DNA of 47,965 nucleotides from contig CALJOA010000102.1 of assembly GCA_937981585.1 (NCBI GenBank), forward strand, positions 1 through 47,965. Reading direction: 5' to 3'. This document shows positions 1 to 8,608 of the stretch, in pieces (positions within the stretch are counted from its first letter, which is position 1; every line of letters starts with the position of its first letter). The position numbers and the translations under genes are program-made. The notes beneath the pieces were generated by a model. The model worked only from the letters and a program-made list of their open reading frames with translations, ran no database searches and had not been told where the DNA came from. Origin of the DNA: an uncultured Pirellulaceae bacterium. GTDB taxonomy: Bacteria > Planctomycetota > Planctomycetia > Pirellulales > Pirellulaceae.

Positions 1-50
1 CCTCGCTCGCGCTTCGGGCTGGTATTACTTAACTTAGACATTGACCGAAA
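1..50. repeat. Right end of a dispersed inverted-repeat element, cut by the window edge
   Basis: The first ~50 bases match the right end of the element at 21179-21365: both carry a CGGGCTGGTATTAC core followed by a similar TTTAGACATT-type tail. Only the right arm is inside the window. It ends about 10 bases before the P-II start codon, so it lies in the leader of that gene. The pairing with the second copy is seen by eye; how far the element extends to the left is unknown. Confidence 0.6.
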
Positions 51-60
51 CTGGAACCCA

Positions 61-384
61 ATGAAGCAAATCGTCGCCATTGTGAAACCGTTTCTAGCCG
101 ATAAGGTGATCCAGTCGCTTGCTGGATCGACGGTCGATGAGATCTGTATCCGGGAAGTCAAAGGTTTCGGGCGCCAGAAGAATTACCTTGAGCAGTACGG
201 CGAAAACGAATATTCGTTGGCATTTGTTCCAAAAGTCGAAATCTCAATCTGGGCCGAAGAAGAACATGTCGATTCAATTATCGATCAGATTGTTGCAGTG
301 TCGCGCACAGGTAGACTGGGCGACGGGAAGATATTGATTCTGCCTGTTTTGGCTTCTCCTGCTGGCGGCAACCAGCGGGAATAG
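61..384 (+). CDS. P-II family nitrogen regulatory protein
   Basis: Small trimeric signal protein that senses 2-oxoglutarate and ATP/ADP and binds partners such as ammonium channels or glutamine synthetase adenylyltransferase. The 107 residues show the P-II hallmarks at standard numbering: KPF near residue 9, GFGRQK at 35-40, a T-loop with Tyr51 (the residue uridylylated in Proteobacteria), PKVEI after the loop, and TGRLGDGKI near residue 85. The C-terminus is shorter than GlnB of E. coli and I do not see the usual RxRTGE segment, so nucleotide binding may differ. No amtB or glnA lies next to it within the window, so its partner cannot be read from context. It stands alone, followed by ~230 bases without a gene. 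Confidence 0.85.
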   Translation: MKQIVAIVKPFLADKVIQSLAGSTVDEICIREVKGFGRQKNYLEQYGENEYSLAFVPKVEISIWAEEEHVDSIIDQIVAVSRTGRLGDGKILILPVLASPAGGNQRE

Positions 385-614
385 TCCCGTGGCTTACCCA
401 GCTCATTTTGCTGAGGCAATCTGCGCAGAATCGGGGCGTTTTAATGGTTAGAGCCAAATACTCAATGAGTAACGTCCTGTTGAGTAGGTTTGCGTCCCCT
501 TTGTGCAGCTTAGCGCAAGTGCAATTTTAACGAGTTTTGACTATCATAAATGACAGAGACAACTGAGTTTAACCGAAACGAAACTCGCTTTTTACCCAAC
601 GTTGGACCAAGAGA

Positions 615-1688
615 ATGACCTTTAGAAACCTTCGCCCATACCTCAGCTTATCGATCTGCCTCGCAATGGTTGCTGTGCTTTGTTCCTCAGTTGTTGCTCA
701 GGATACCGTCGATTTCGTCACGCAGATCAAGCCGATTTTTGAGAATCACTGCGTCAAATGCCACGGTCCAGTTGAGCCAGATTCGTTTCGAATCGATGAT
801 CGCGACGATGCACTCGCTTATATCGAACCGGGAACGGCTGACGATAGTGATCTGTATCTCGTGTTGATTTCCGATGACGAAGAAGAAATCATGCCGCCGC
901 CCAAAGATCACGATGATCAGCCGCTGACTCCGCTATCAAAGAGTCAGATTAAGTTGGTTAAGACGTGGATCGATCAAGGGGCCGACTGGCCAGAAGACGT
1001 CGAGCTGGTTGACGCTTCCGGTGCTGCTGCGGCAGCGGTTAGTCAAGAGCCGGGTTCTGGAGATGTCGGCGAAGACAACGGCAATGGGCTTGATCCAGAA
1101 GCCGAGGCGGCTGCGGCTGCAAAGACTCAACAGATTTTCAACGCGGTTGGCTCGCTTCACCCGGCCGCAGTTCATCTGCCGATTGGACTGTTGTTGGCTT
1201 CCGGATTGTTCGCCCTGTTTAGTTTGCGTGGCAATTTTGTGATGAGTGATTGCGCCTATTACTGTTTGTGGTTGGGAACCATCGGAGCGATCGTCGCGTG
1301 TGCGAGCGGTTGGTGGTTTAGTCCGATGGAGAACCGAGGCACCGTCGTCGAATTTTCGGATCTCTTTAATCAGGAACACAAAGTATTCTGGCATCGAACT
1401 GGCGCGCTGATCGTGACTGCTGTTGCGTTTTTGCTGGCACTGTTCGCCGCTGGAGCCAGAAATCGCGATCCCGATGACGGGATTCTCTGGAAGCTGGGAT
1501 TGATCGTGTTGGCCTGTGGGATTGGTTGGGTCGGCCACACTGGTGGCGAGCTGCACTACGGAGAGAAGCATTACAAAGACCTGCACGGCCTATACGAAGA
1601 GATGATCGGGCCAGCCAAGGCCAAACCAAAAGCCGATGTAGACGAGGAAAAACCAGGCGAGATCGAATCGGTCGACGAAAATATTTAG
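615..1688 (+). CDS. Secreted/membrane c-type cytochrome with a DUF2231-like membrane domain
   Basis: Predicted envelope protein of 357 residues. An N-terminal signal peptide (about residues 1-28, ending near VVAQ) is followed by a planctomycete-type cytochrome c domain with the heme motif CVKCH at residues 46-50. An acidic Ala/Glu-rich linker (~135-175) leads to a membrane domain that starts with LHPAAVHLPIG near residue 183 and has about four hydrophobic segments, resembling DUF2231. His residues in this part could bind a second heme, but that is inference. The likely role is electron transfer or redox sensing in the envelope; the partner is unknown. The gene stands alone with ~230 bases in front and ~290 behind. 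Confidence 0.75.
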   Translation: MTFRNLRPYLSLSICLAMVAVLCSSVVAQDTVDFVTQIKPIFENHCVKCHGPVEPDSFRIDDRDDALAYIEPGTADDSDLYLVLISDDEEEIMPPPKDHDDQPLTPLSKSQIKLVKTWIDQGADWPEDVELVDASGAAAAAVSQEPGSGDVGEDNGNGLDPEAEAAAAAKTQQIFNAVGSLHPAAVHLPIGLLLASGLFALFSLRGNFVMSDCAYYCLWLGTIGAIVACASGWWFSPMENRGTVVEFSDLFNQEHKVFWHRTGALIVTAVAFLLALFAAGARNRDPDDGILWKLGLIVLACGIGWVGHTGGELHYGEKHYKDLHGLYEEMIGPAKAKPKADVDEEKPGEIESVDENI

Positions 1689-1980
1689 GCGTATCGTCAA
1701 CGGAATTCAACTGAACTCATTCAATTATTCCTCCCAGGCAAAGCCGAAAACCATTTTTGCGAACCCGTGGCTGGCAGTCAAAATACTCAAAAGTGCAGTA
1801 GAAATGCAATAATCACACGAGTATAGGAATCTGGCTACGAGAAGACTCCCGTTCGCATTAAATTGTTACTGGCGATGGTTTCAAACTTTTGGCCGGAATG
1901 TCAATGGTCGGAAATCGGGAAACCATGAAACTGATAAGCCCGAACTTCTTGTGAGTCCGGCTAATTCAAAGGACACCTCC

Positions 1981-3387
1981 ATGAAATCGGCAAGCTTCAG
2001 TTCAGTAAATCGGCGTGATTTCGTTAAGGCAGGTGCAGTCGCGGCAGGACTCGCAGCTCTTCCCAGTTTGAGCGAGGCAAATGTTCTTGCCGGACCCAAC
2101 GAACGAATCAATGTGGCTCAGGTTGGCATTGGCGGGAAAGGAAATCATAACCGCAAGATGTTGCTTGAGACTGGGCTTTGCAACATCGTTGCTCTTTGTG
2201 ACATCGATCTCGAAGGTGAGCGGACTTTGCAGGCGCGAATTTCGAATGGCGATGTGCCTGTGCCCAGCGGGAAAGACATCAAGGAATTCGGAAAGATCGA
2301 ACGCAAAGCACCGTACTTTACGGATTTTCGCAAGATGTTTGACAAGCTGGGTTCTCAGATTGACGCGGTGGTTATTTCGACGCCCGATCACACTCACTTT
2401 CCAATCGCCATGGCGGCAATGGCACTCGGCAAACACGTTTGGATTGAAAAGCCTCTTGCTCATACCTTCGGACAGTGCCAACGCCTCATCAAGATGGCGG
2501 AAAAGAGTGGAGTCGCGACGCAGATGGGCAACCAAGGGCATTCGTCGGCCAACCGAACTCAATTTGAATCTTGGACCAAGGCTGGCGCGATTCAGGATGT
2601 CACAAAAGTCATCGCACACATGAACAATGGACGACGTTGGCACGGCTGGGGCGCCAAAGTAACCGAGTACCCTCAGGAGGCGATGCCCAAACACGTGGAC
2701 TGGGAATCGTGGACCGGCCCGGCACCCAAGAACCACTTCAGTTTCCGGCTGCACCCGGCCAACTGGCGTTGCTGGTTCGATTACGGTTGTGGAGCACTCG
2801 GCGACTGGGCACCGCATATCCTTGATACGTGCCACCGCTATTTGAAACTTGGCTTACCCGAAACGGTCACCGCCGAACACCTAAGCGGGCCCAACAAACT
2901 GGTCTACCCTCAAGAAACCACTTTACGTTTCAGTTTTCCAGCAAGAGAAGAAATGCCAGCCTGTGATGTTTGGTGGTACGACGGTAAAAAGAACCTCGTA
3001 AAGTTGGACGAGGAACTCAGCGACGTGGATGTCAAGAAACCGGGTAAACTCATCTTTGGCAAAGACCGCGTTTTCCAAGGCGGTTCGCACAGTAGCACAT
3101 TGAACGTGGTATCAGGATCTGCTGAAGGATTACCGGAGTATGAAGAAAAGATGCCAAACCATTGGCACAACTTTTTGCAGGCATGCAAGGGCGAAGCCGA
3201 ATCGAATTCTCCCGTGTCCGTCGGCGCGCCGCTAACCCAAGTATTAGCTCTGGGAATGATCGCGCAACGGCTTGGCGGTACAATCGAATTTGATCGTGAA
3301 AATGAGCGAATTACCAACAATGAAGAAGGTAACCGATTGCTCGACCCCGCACCAAGATCCGGCTGGGAAGAATATTACCGAATGTAG
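1981..3387 (+). CDS. Tat-exported Gfo/Idh/MocA family oxidoreductase
   Basis: NAD(P)-dependent sugar or polyol dehydrogenase of a family strongly expanded in Planctomycetes. I chose the ATG at 1981 (468 residues) because AAAGGA lies 7 bases upstream; an in-frame GTG at 1951 would add 10 residues. A Tat signal (NRRDFVKAG, then a hydrophobic Ala-rich stretch) directs export of the folded protein. The Rossmann fold follows with VGIGGKG, and the family motif EKPLAH lies near residue 155. The C-terminal half has the expected Trp-rich substrate-binding region (WRCWFDYGCGALGDWAPH). The substrate cannot be told from sequence. No sugar transporter or sulfatase is adjacent. Confidence 0.88.
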   Translation: MKSASFSSVNRRDFVKAGAVAAGLAALPSLSEANVLAGPNERINVAQVGIGGKGNHNRKMLLETGLCNIVALCDIDLEGERTLQARISNGDVPVPSGKDIKEFGKIERKAPYFTDFRKMFDKLGSQIDAVVISTPDHTHFPIAMAAMALGKHVWIEKPLAHTFGQCQRLIKMAEKSGVATQMGNQGHSSANRTQFESWTKAGAIQDVTKVIAHMNNGRRWHGWGAKVTEYPQEAMPKHVDWESWTGPAPKNHFSFRLHPANWRCWFDYGCGALGDWAPHILDTCHRYLKLGLPETVTAEHLSGPNKLVYPQETTLRFSFPAREEMPACDVWWYDGKKNLVKLDEELSDVDVKKPGKLIFGKDRVFQGGSHSSTLNVVSGSAEGLPEYEEKMPNHWHNFLQACKGEAESNSPVSVGAPLTQVLALGMIAQRLGGTIEFDRENERITNNEEGNRLLDPAPRSGWEEYYRM

Positions 3388-3394
3388 TCTGCCA

Positions 3395-3694
3395 TTAGCC
3401 CAAGTTTGAATAACGCGTTGCCATGACGTTGTTGGTTTGATTTGCCACGAGGTGAATTGGCATGCCCAAATCAAGACAGATTGCCCAGCGGGTTGAATCG
3501 CCTCGGTGCAGAGCTTCGTGATTGAAAAGAAATTTCCATGCGTCTGCCGAGCCTCGAAACTCTTTGGGGCCAACATACTCGACGATTCGATAGTGTTGCG
3601 GTTTTTCTCGCCAGTTTACGGGGTCGAACTCAGGATAAGGTTCCACTAGAAAAGCGTGGAACTGTGATTTCGGTTTTCTTCTAAGCTTGGTCAT
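3395..3694 (-). CDS. Conserved-looking small protein of unknown function
   Basis: A 99-residue soluble protein read from the ATG at 3694 (a TTG three codons upstream is also possible). It is rich in Trp, Tyr, His and Arg (WREKPQHYRIVEYVGPKEF; WKFLFNHEALHRGD; RWAICLDLGMPIHL), with no signal peptide and no membrane segment. The composition looks like a folded protein rather than an antisense shadow, but I do not recognise a family. It converges on the oxidoreductase gene with 7 bases between the stop codons. Confidence 0.5.
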   Translation of the reverse strand: MTKLRRKPKSQFHAFLVEPYPEFDPVNWREKPQHYRIVEYVGPKEFRGSADAWKFLFNHEALHRGDSTRWAICLDLGMPIHLVANQTNNVMATRYSNLG

Positions 3695-3873
3695 CTCAAT
3701 CAATCAAAAGAGTAGGAATCCGTTTTTGGATGGGCTTCCTGCCAGAACCGGATTCAGCGAAACGCTTTAACGATGAAGCGTTTTTCCGGTCCCAAACGAA
3801 TGATAGATTTTGCGATGACACCTCTGGTCAAAACAAATTCGCCGCAGAGATTTTTCGTAGGAGATGCTATCAG

Positions 3874-5946
3874 TTACAACAGGCTGACGGCATCATGCTG
3901 GCGATGAACCATTTGCGAATACTCGCCGCCAGATCGCATTAACGATTCGTGGGTTCCTGTTTCAACGATCTCGCCTTCCTTAAGTACGACAATCTGGTCG
4001 GCATGGGTAATGGTTGACAGTCGGTGGGCAATCACGAACGTTGTTCTGTCTTTCAATAGCGTCGACATTGACTGTTGGATCAATTGTTCGCTTTCGGTAT
4101 CCAGATTGCTGGTCGCTTCATCGAGAATCAGGATCTTGGGATCGGCAAGCAATGCCCGGGCGATCGAAAGCCGTTGGCGCTGTCCGCCCGAGAGCTTGAC
4201 ACCGCGTTCGCCGATGATCGATTCATATCCTTCAGGAAGGTCGAGAATGAACTCCTCCGCATTGGATCGCTGCGCCGCTTCGATGACTTGTTCGTAGGTT
4301 GCATCCCGTTTGGCATACGCGATGTTTTCGAAAACGGTTCCATCGAACAAAAAGACTTCCTGTTGAACGACTCCGATCATGTCGCGATAAGAAGCCAGTT
4401 GATAGTCGCGTAAATTGAGGCCGTTGAGCGTGATTTTTCCCAAACGCGGATCGTAGAAGCGAGCCACCAAATCGGTGATCGTTGTTTTACCCGCTCCGCT
4501 TCGCCCAACCAGCGCAACTACCGAGCCGCCGGGAACGGTCAAACTGAAATCGCGAATGACGTCCTTGATTTCCGTTTTGGACAGTTCACCTTCCCTTTCG
4601 TTTTCGTCTTCATCCAAACCTTCAACCGGCTCATCCTGCGAGTCGTTGAAGTCTTCGTCGGCATGGTAAGCGAACCAGACGTTCTCAAAAGCAATCTCGT
4701 CAATCTCCGGGCCGGCGATAATCGCGTTCTCCGAATCCGGTTTGTCGATCGGTGACTCAAGCACTTCAAACACACGCTCCATCGACGCCAGCGATCGTTG
4801 CAGTTCCGTTAATGACTCAACGATTTTCCAAACCGGATTGAGCAATAGCAGCGTATAGAATTGAAACGCAGAAATGTCACCGATTGTTGTTCGTTGGTCC
4901 ATCGGCACATTGTTGGCAATATCGCTCAGATACCAGTAGCCACCAGCCCAGGTGATCACAACACCGATCAGCGCCATCAAGAAACCCCACGTACTCCACA
5001 GAATGATCTCGCGTTTGGCCGCGAACATTCGCATCCGCGTGATCATGTGATGTCCGACGGTGTACTCAGTCGATTCACGATGCTCGCCGCCAAATGCTCG
5101 TACGGCGCGGATTCCCTGGAACGCTTCGCCGACACGCCCATCGACAAACCCAACGTCTTTTCGAATCGCCCGGTAGATCGGTCGGATTCGGCGAATCGCG
5201 ATCATACTCAGGATCATGATTGGCGGAACGATTCCCAAGGCTGTTAAAGCCAGTTTCCAGTTAAGCGAAAACAGGATCACCATCGCGAGAACCAGTCGGA
5301 GAACTGCAACTCCCGGCGAAATGACCGCCATCTGCAACAGGCCGGTCGTCTTGTTGATATCGTCGGTTAACCGGGAAATGATCCCACCGACTTTCATGTT
5401 CGACAATTTGTCCAGCGGCAATCGAATCAATCGATCAAACAGTGCTCGACGAAGCGAAAGAATCACTCGGACGTTGAGCAGACGCTGATTCCAGGCTCTG
5501 GCCACGCCCAGTCCCCGCGTCAGAACAACGACAGAAAGAAATATTCCGCCAACAACGTTCAGGTGAGCGACTCGGGTCCCGGTTTCCATATCGGCCAACA
5601 GAACCCGATCAATGATGTATCGGGCAAAAAGTGGTTGAATCAGTTCCAGTACAGAAACCGAAACAGCGAGAAAGCCCAACAGGGCCACCATTTTCCAGTG
5701 TGGCCAAAGCTGGTCGATGTACAGCCGCAAGTAGCCGCGCCGTTTCTGTTTCTCTTCAGGCGTGAGTTTTTTCTTGCGGTCCTTTTTTCCGTCGCGGTTT
5801 CGATCGGACTCTTTACCGCCTCTGCCTCCGCGACCGCGACCGCCACTGAGCTCGCCGTTCCTCAGCTTGACGAGGAATTCGCCGAATCGTCCTTTGGAAG
5901 TTTTGGGTCTCGGGGCAGGAGAGGTTGAGTTGTTGGACTGATTCAT
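3874..5946 (-). CDS. MsbA-like ABC exporter (fused permease and ATPase)
   Basis: Half-size ABC exporter of 690 residues that would work as a homodimer in the inner membrane, pumping lipid or a hydrophobic substrate. The ATG at 5946 is preferred over the TTG immediately before it. Order: a basic Gly/Arg/Lys-rich cytoplasmic tail (~residues 20-65), about six membrane helices (~80-385), then the nucleotide-binding domain with Walker A GRSGAGKTT near 481, signature LSGGQRQR near 585, Walker B ILILDEATS near 605 and the H-loop IAHRLST near 640. Odd feature: about 40 acidic residues are inserted between the A-loop tyrosine (FENVWFAYHADED) and the next strand (IRDFSLTV). The substrate is not evident from neighbours. 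Confidence 0.88.
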   Translation of the reverse strand: MNQSNNSTSPAPRPKTSKGRFGEFLVKLRNGELSGGRGRGGRGGKESDRNRDGKKDRKKKLTPEEKQKRRGYLRLYIDQLWPHWKMVALLGFLAVSVSVLELIQPLFARYIIDRVLLADMETGTRVAHLNVVGGIFLSVVVLTRGLGVARAWNQRLLNVRVILSLRRALFDRLIRLPLDKLSNMKVGGIISRLTDDINKTTGLLQMAVISPGVAVLRLVLAMVILFSLNWKLALTALGIVPPIMILSMIAIRRIRPIYRAIRKDVGFVDGRVGEAFQGIRAVRAFGGEHRESTEYTVGHHMITRMRMFAAKREIILWSTWGFLMALIGVVITWAGGYWYLSDIANNVPMDQRTTIGDISAFQFYTLLLLNPVWKIVESLTELQRSLASMERVFEVLESPIDKPDSENAIIAGPEIDEIAFENVWFAYHADEDFNDSQDEPVEGLDEDENEREGELSKTEIKDVIRDFSLTVPGGSVVALVGRSGAGKTTITDLVARFYDPRLGKITLNGLNLRDYQLASYRDMIGVVQQEVFLFDGTVFENIAYAKRDATYEQVIEAAQRSNAEEFILDLPEGYESIIGERGVKLSGGQRQRLSIARALLADPKILILDEATSNLDTESEQLIQQSMSTLLKDRTTFVIAHRLSTITHADQIVVLKEGEIVETGTHESLMRSGGEYSQMVHRQHDAVSLL

Positions 5947-6451
5947 CAAGAAACGCTGAGCAAGTAGTAGCGACCTAAGCAGTGGTCGGTTTGGGCATAA
6001 ATGATTCCCGCCATCACAGGAGACGTATCCGATTAGACATCCTTGAGGTGTGAGCCACCAGTGCTAACGCAGGGTGGACTTGCAGCTCCAGCGGGTGTTA
6101 GCCGGGGCACAACAAACAACCCAGAAGGGGACTTTGAAGAGGAAAAAGTTTGAAACACAGAGACACGGAGAGCACAGAGACAGTTGCTCGAATTTCTTGC
6201 TCTGTGTCCTCTGTGTCCTCTGTGTTTTTTAAAAACGATCGCTATCCCAGTGCGACCTTTTTCTCCGAAACAGTATCAAGCGCATTAGCATGATCTGGGA
6301 ATACTCGGGCTAGTCGTTAGGGGCGTTGCAACAAAACACAATTTCTGAAGGAGAAGAGTTTGAAACACAGCGACACAGAGAGCACAAAGACAGTTGCTCG
6401 AATTCCTTTCTCTGCGTCCTCTGCGCCTCTGCGTTTTTAAAAAAGCGATCA
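5947..6451. other. Intergenic region made mostly of repeats
   Basis: No gene was found here. From 5947 to about 6100 there is unique sequence and a segment resembling common planctomycete intergenic repeats (CCAGTGCTAACGC / GGGTGTTAGCCGG near 6058-6113). The rest is the tandem duplication described at 6131-6527. Confidence 0.6.
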
Positions 6452-6527
6452 CTATCCTAGCGCAACTTTCTTTTCCGCAACATTATCAAGCGCATCAAGC
6501 ATGATCTGAAGATACTCGGGCTCGTCT
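6131..6527. repeat. Tandem ~211-bp duplication spanning the 3' end of the preceding gene
   Basis: Two diverged copies lie about 210 bases apart (6131-6316 and 6341-6527). Each contains an imperfect palindrome built from ACACAGAGACAC / CTCTGTGTCCTCTGTGTTTT, then a segment matching the last ~24 codons of the minus-strand gene ending at 6452. In the 6341-6527 copy this segment is the real 3' end of the gene; in the 6131-6316 copy it has substitutions and small indels and no longer reads through. The CACAGAGA palindrome could act as a transcription terminator for this gene. Confidence 0.75.
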
Positions 6528-7816
6528 CCTTCAAGCAACTCCTGGACATGAGATCGCGGATCGTCCAGCCAGCGAGTAAACGCCGCGGCATAGATCCCGA
6601 TAAACTCATAGTCGCAGCTTTGCAGTGATCGAAGCAAGCCACCGTCGACCGCCCGCAATACAGGCTCGCGGACCGTCTCCAGTGAAGACAACGCGAATAC
6701 GCCGGCAAAGGAAACATACTTAACGCGGTCCGAAACCATCTTTGCTGCCAGTCCAATCGTCAGATCGTCCAATTGGTCAAGCTTCGCAAGCGCCATGACG
6801 GCCTTGGCTCGAATTTCATCGTCACGATTTTCGGCCAGCAATCTGAGTTCGTCCGCAACCTTTTGCCCGTTGAGTTTCAGGTTCTCTACCGCTGAAATCG
6901 AATGCAAGATAACGACTCGGTCGGGTGACCTGAGTTTATCCAGAAGGACGGCCTCCTGTTGCTCGTTGAACTGGTCGTCGCTTTCGAGGCTGCGAACGGC
7001 GATGACTTGCTTTGAGATCGAAGGTTCTTTCGCCAAGTCAATCCACTGGTTCTGAGTTTGCGCCAGCAGCTGTGACGAAGCCGTTGAAGGATGGAAAAAC
7101 GAATCATCAGTTTTGAATAGATACTTCAGCGACTTTTTCATTGGCCGCTTGACTTCGCTGGGAAGCTCGCTGGCCCAGGCCGGATCCTTTTCGTCGCGAA
7201 CCCAAGCCGCAACTGCGTTGGCATAGGCAAGCGCATTGGTATCAAGGAACGGCCGCGGGAAAACGTCCCAGTAAGTCGAATCCCAAAACGAATTCGATTG
7301 TTTGACAAAGCTAAGCCCGTTTTGCAGCGCCCCCAATCCGGTCCCCACGACTGCCAGATCGACGACCTCGGGGAAGTGAGCGTAGGGGAACTTCTTTTGG
7401 AACAACAAATCGCTAAGACAGTGATGAATCACGGTTGCCGCCGTCAGCTCGGGCTCGTTTTCCATCTCCGTGTTCAAAACGATCCAGCGCTGTTCGACAT
7501 CGTACTTGCCCGGCAGACCGCCGAGACCTTCACAAGTTCCACCGCCTCAGCCACCGCCACCACATTTTTCGGGTGCCAATGGAACCGACTGGATCGTAAT
7601 TCCACTGACGTCGTGGTTGAGATGGTTGCCCACAGTTTTCAGGACTCCGTTTGCCGTTTGCAAAGTGCCGGCGCTGGTCCCGAGCAGATCGTCTTTTTTC
7701 AACACCGGCAGCGTGAACCGCTCGAACCCAAGACATTCGGCAAGCTGTTGGAGATGGAATTCGATCCGAGGTTTTTCTTCATCGGAAACGCTTGGGGCGG
7801 ATTTAAAGAATGGCAT
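6452..7816 (-). CDS. Probable selenoprotein: Sec-containing N-terminal domain joined to HEAT-like repeats
   Basis: Function unknown. The frame opens at ATG 7816 and runs without any other stop to 6452 (454 residues) if the TGA at 7547-7549 is read as selenocysteine (residue 90). The residues around it are C85-GGGG-U90-GGGT-C95, a symmetric Cys-x4-Sec-x4-Cys cluster suggesting redox or metal chemistry. A hairpin at 7509-7525 fits a bacterial SECIS element. Downstream of Sec the frame stays open and protein-like, and the alternative start (TTG 7477) has no ribosome binding site. Residues ~260-450 are helical repeats resembling HEAT repeats. No signal peptide or membrane segment is visible. An annotation pipeline would report two fragments or only 6452-7477. 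TGA as a plain stop or a sequencing error are the alternatives. Confidence 0.78.
7509..7525 (-). promoter_or_regulatory. SECIS hairpin for the TGA at 7547-7549
   Basis: Read on the minus strand the sequence is CTCGGC-GGTCT-GCCGGG: a 6-bp stem (one U-G pair) closing a GGUCU loop. The stem begins 21 bases after the TGA and the loop 27 bases after it, within the spacing usual for bacterial SECIS elements. The E. coli fdhF SECIS hairpin has an AGGUCU loop on a similar GC stem, and SelB contacts that loop. Confidence 0.75.
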
Positions 7817-8110
7817 TTCGAATTATCCAGTTGTTTGAATCTTTAGAGACAGCATACTGACAATTCAAATTTTTGGCAGCGCCGGCTTGGCGATACGCGA
7901 ACTACTAAAATGCAACGCTCAGTAGTGTTTTGTCAATCGTAGAACCTCGGGATGAATATTAGCCGTTTGGGCGATAGCCGGCGATAGCCCCGGTTTTTCA
8001 CGGAGCAGGCGTGACTAATCCTACAATTCAATACTGACAAACAACTAAAATCGAGTAACCGTCGAGACATTGGTTTGGTGTGAGCACCATAGTCTCTTTT
8101 GCCAACTTAC
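7817..8110. other. Intergenic region, no gene seen
   Basis: About 290 bases without a supported gene. The only structure is a direct doubling of GGCGATAGCC near 7973-7993 followed by CCCGG and a short T run. Confidence 0.5.
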
Positions 8111-8608
8111 TTAGTCAGCCTCTTCGGTCACTGGATGTTCTTCGAGGTGCCACTTGCAAAGCTCCCACTCAGGATCGTGCTCCATTCGGAAATCGAACGG
8201 GCGCGGCCGACGTTCGCCCTTTTCATTAACGATCGATTGTAAAAAGTCATTGACTTGGTCGGGATCAAACACCCGCCAGATCAACTCCAACGCACCGTTC
8301 CAAAGGATCTGGCCAAGGAACACAGCATTCGGCTTTTCCGTATCATCGCCAATAATCGCCATGTCGAGGGCTTTGCCAAACTCGTCGATAACATCACGCT
8401 CGGCGTTGGTTGGCATTCGGTCTTCGTCAACGTCTTTTAGCTCAATCATTATTGAGAGATGCCATCCAAAGACAATTTTTGGTTCGAATCCACGTAGGCC
8501 AATGTTAATGACCGCCGAGCCCATCGAGCCGTCTTGCTCGAACTCAAGCAAAGCAAATGATTCTTCGGGAATGACGACTTGGTATTCTTTAGCTTCGTGC
8601 TCTGTCAC
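8111..8608 (-). CDS. DUF695-like protein
   Basis: Cytoplasmic, acidic protein of 165 residues. The C-terminal part RPRPFDFRMEHDPEWELCKW resembles the end of DUF695 proteins, which share a prPF.y....DPeW pattern; no biochemical role is established for that family. The start is GTG 8608, overlapping by 4 bases the stop of the BNR-repeat gene upstream (8605), so the two are probably translated from one message. There is no signal peptide, so it would stay inside the cell while its operon partner is exported. The family assignment rests on memory of the C-terminal motif and could be wrong. Confidence 0.6.
   Translation of the reverse strand: MTEHEAKEYQVVIPEESFALLEFEQDGSMGSAVINIGLRGFEPKIVFGWHLSIMIELKDVDEDRMPTNAERDVIDEFGKALDMAIIGDDTEKPNAVFLGQILWNGALELIWRVFDPDQVNDFLQSIVNEKGERRPRPFDFRMEHDPEWELCKWHLEEHPVTEEAD

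Noticed and set aside
7547..7549. TGA as an ordinary stop, a pseudogene mutation or a sequencing error
   Set aside because: The fdhF-like hairpin at the right distance, the Cys-x4-Sec-x4-Cys setting, the clean frame after it, and a second independent case in the same window make selenocysteine the better explanation. It is not proven.
7298..7846. 182-residue plus-strand reading frame across the selenoprotein region
   Set aside because: It is antisense to the Sec-containing gene, lacks a good ribosome binding site and has no recognisable domain. Its length follows from the codon bias of the true gene. A gene caller that treats the TGA as a stop might prefer it wrongly.
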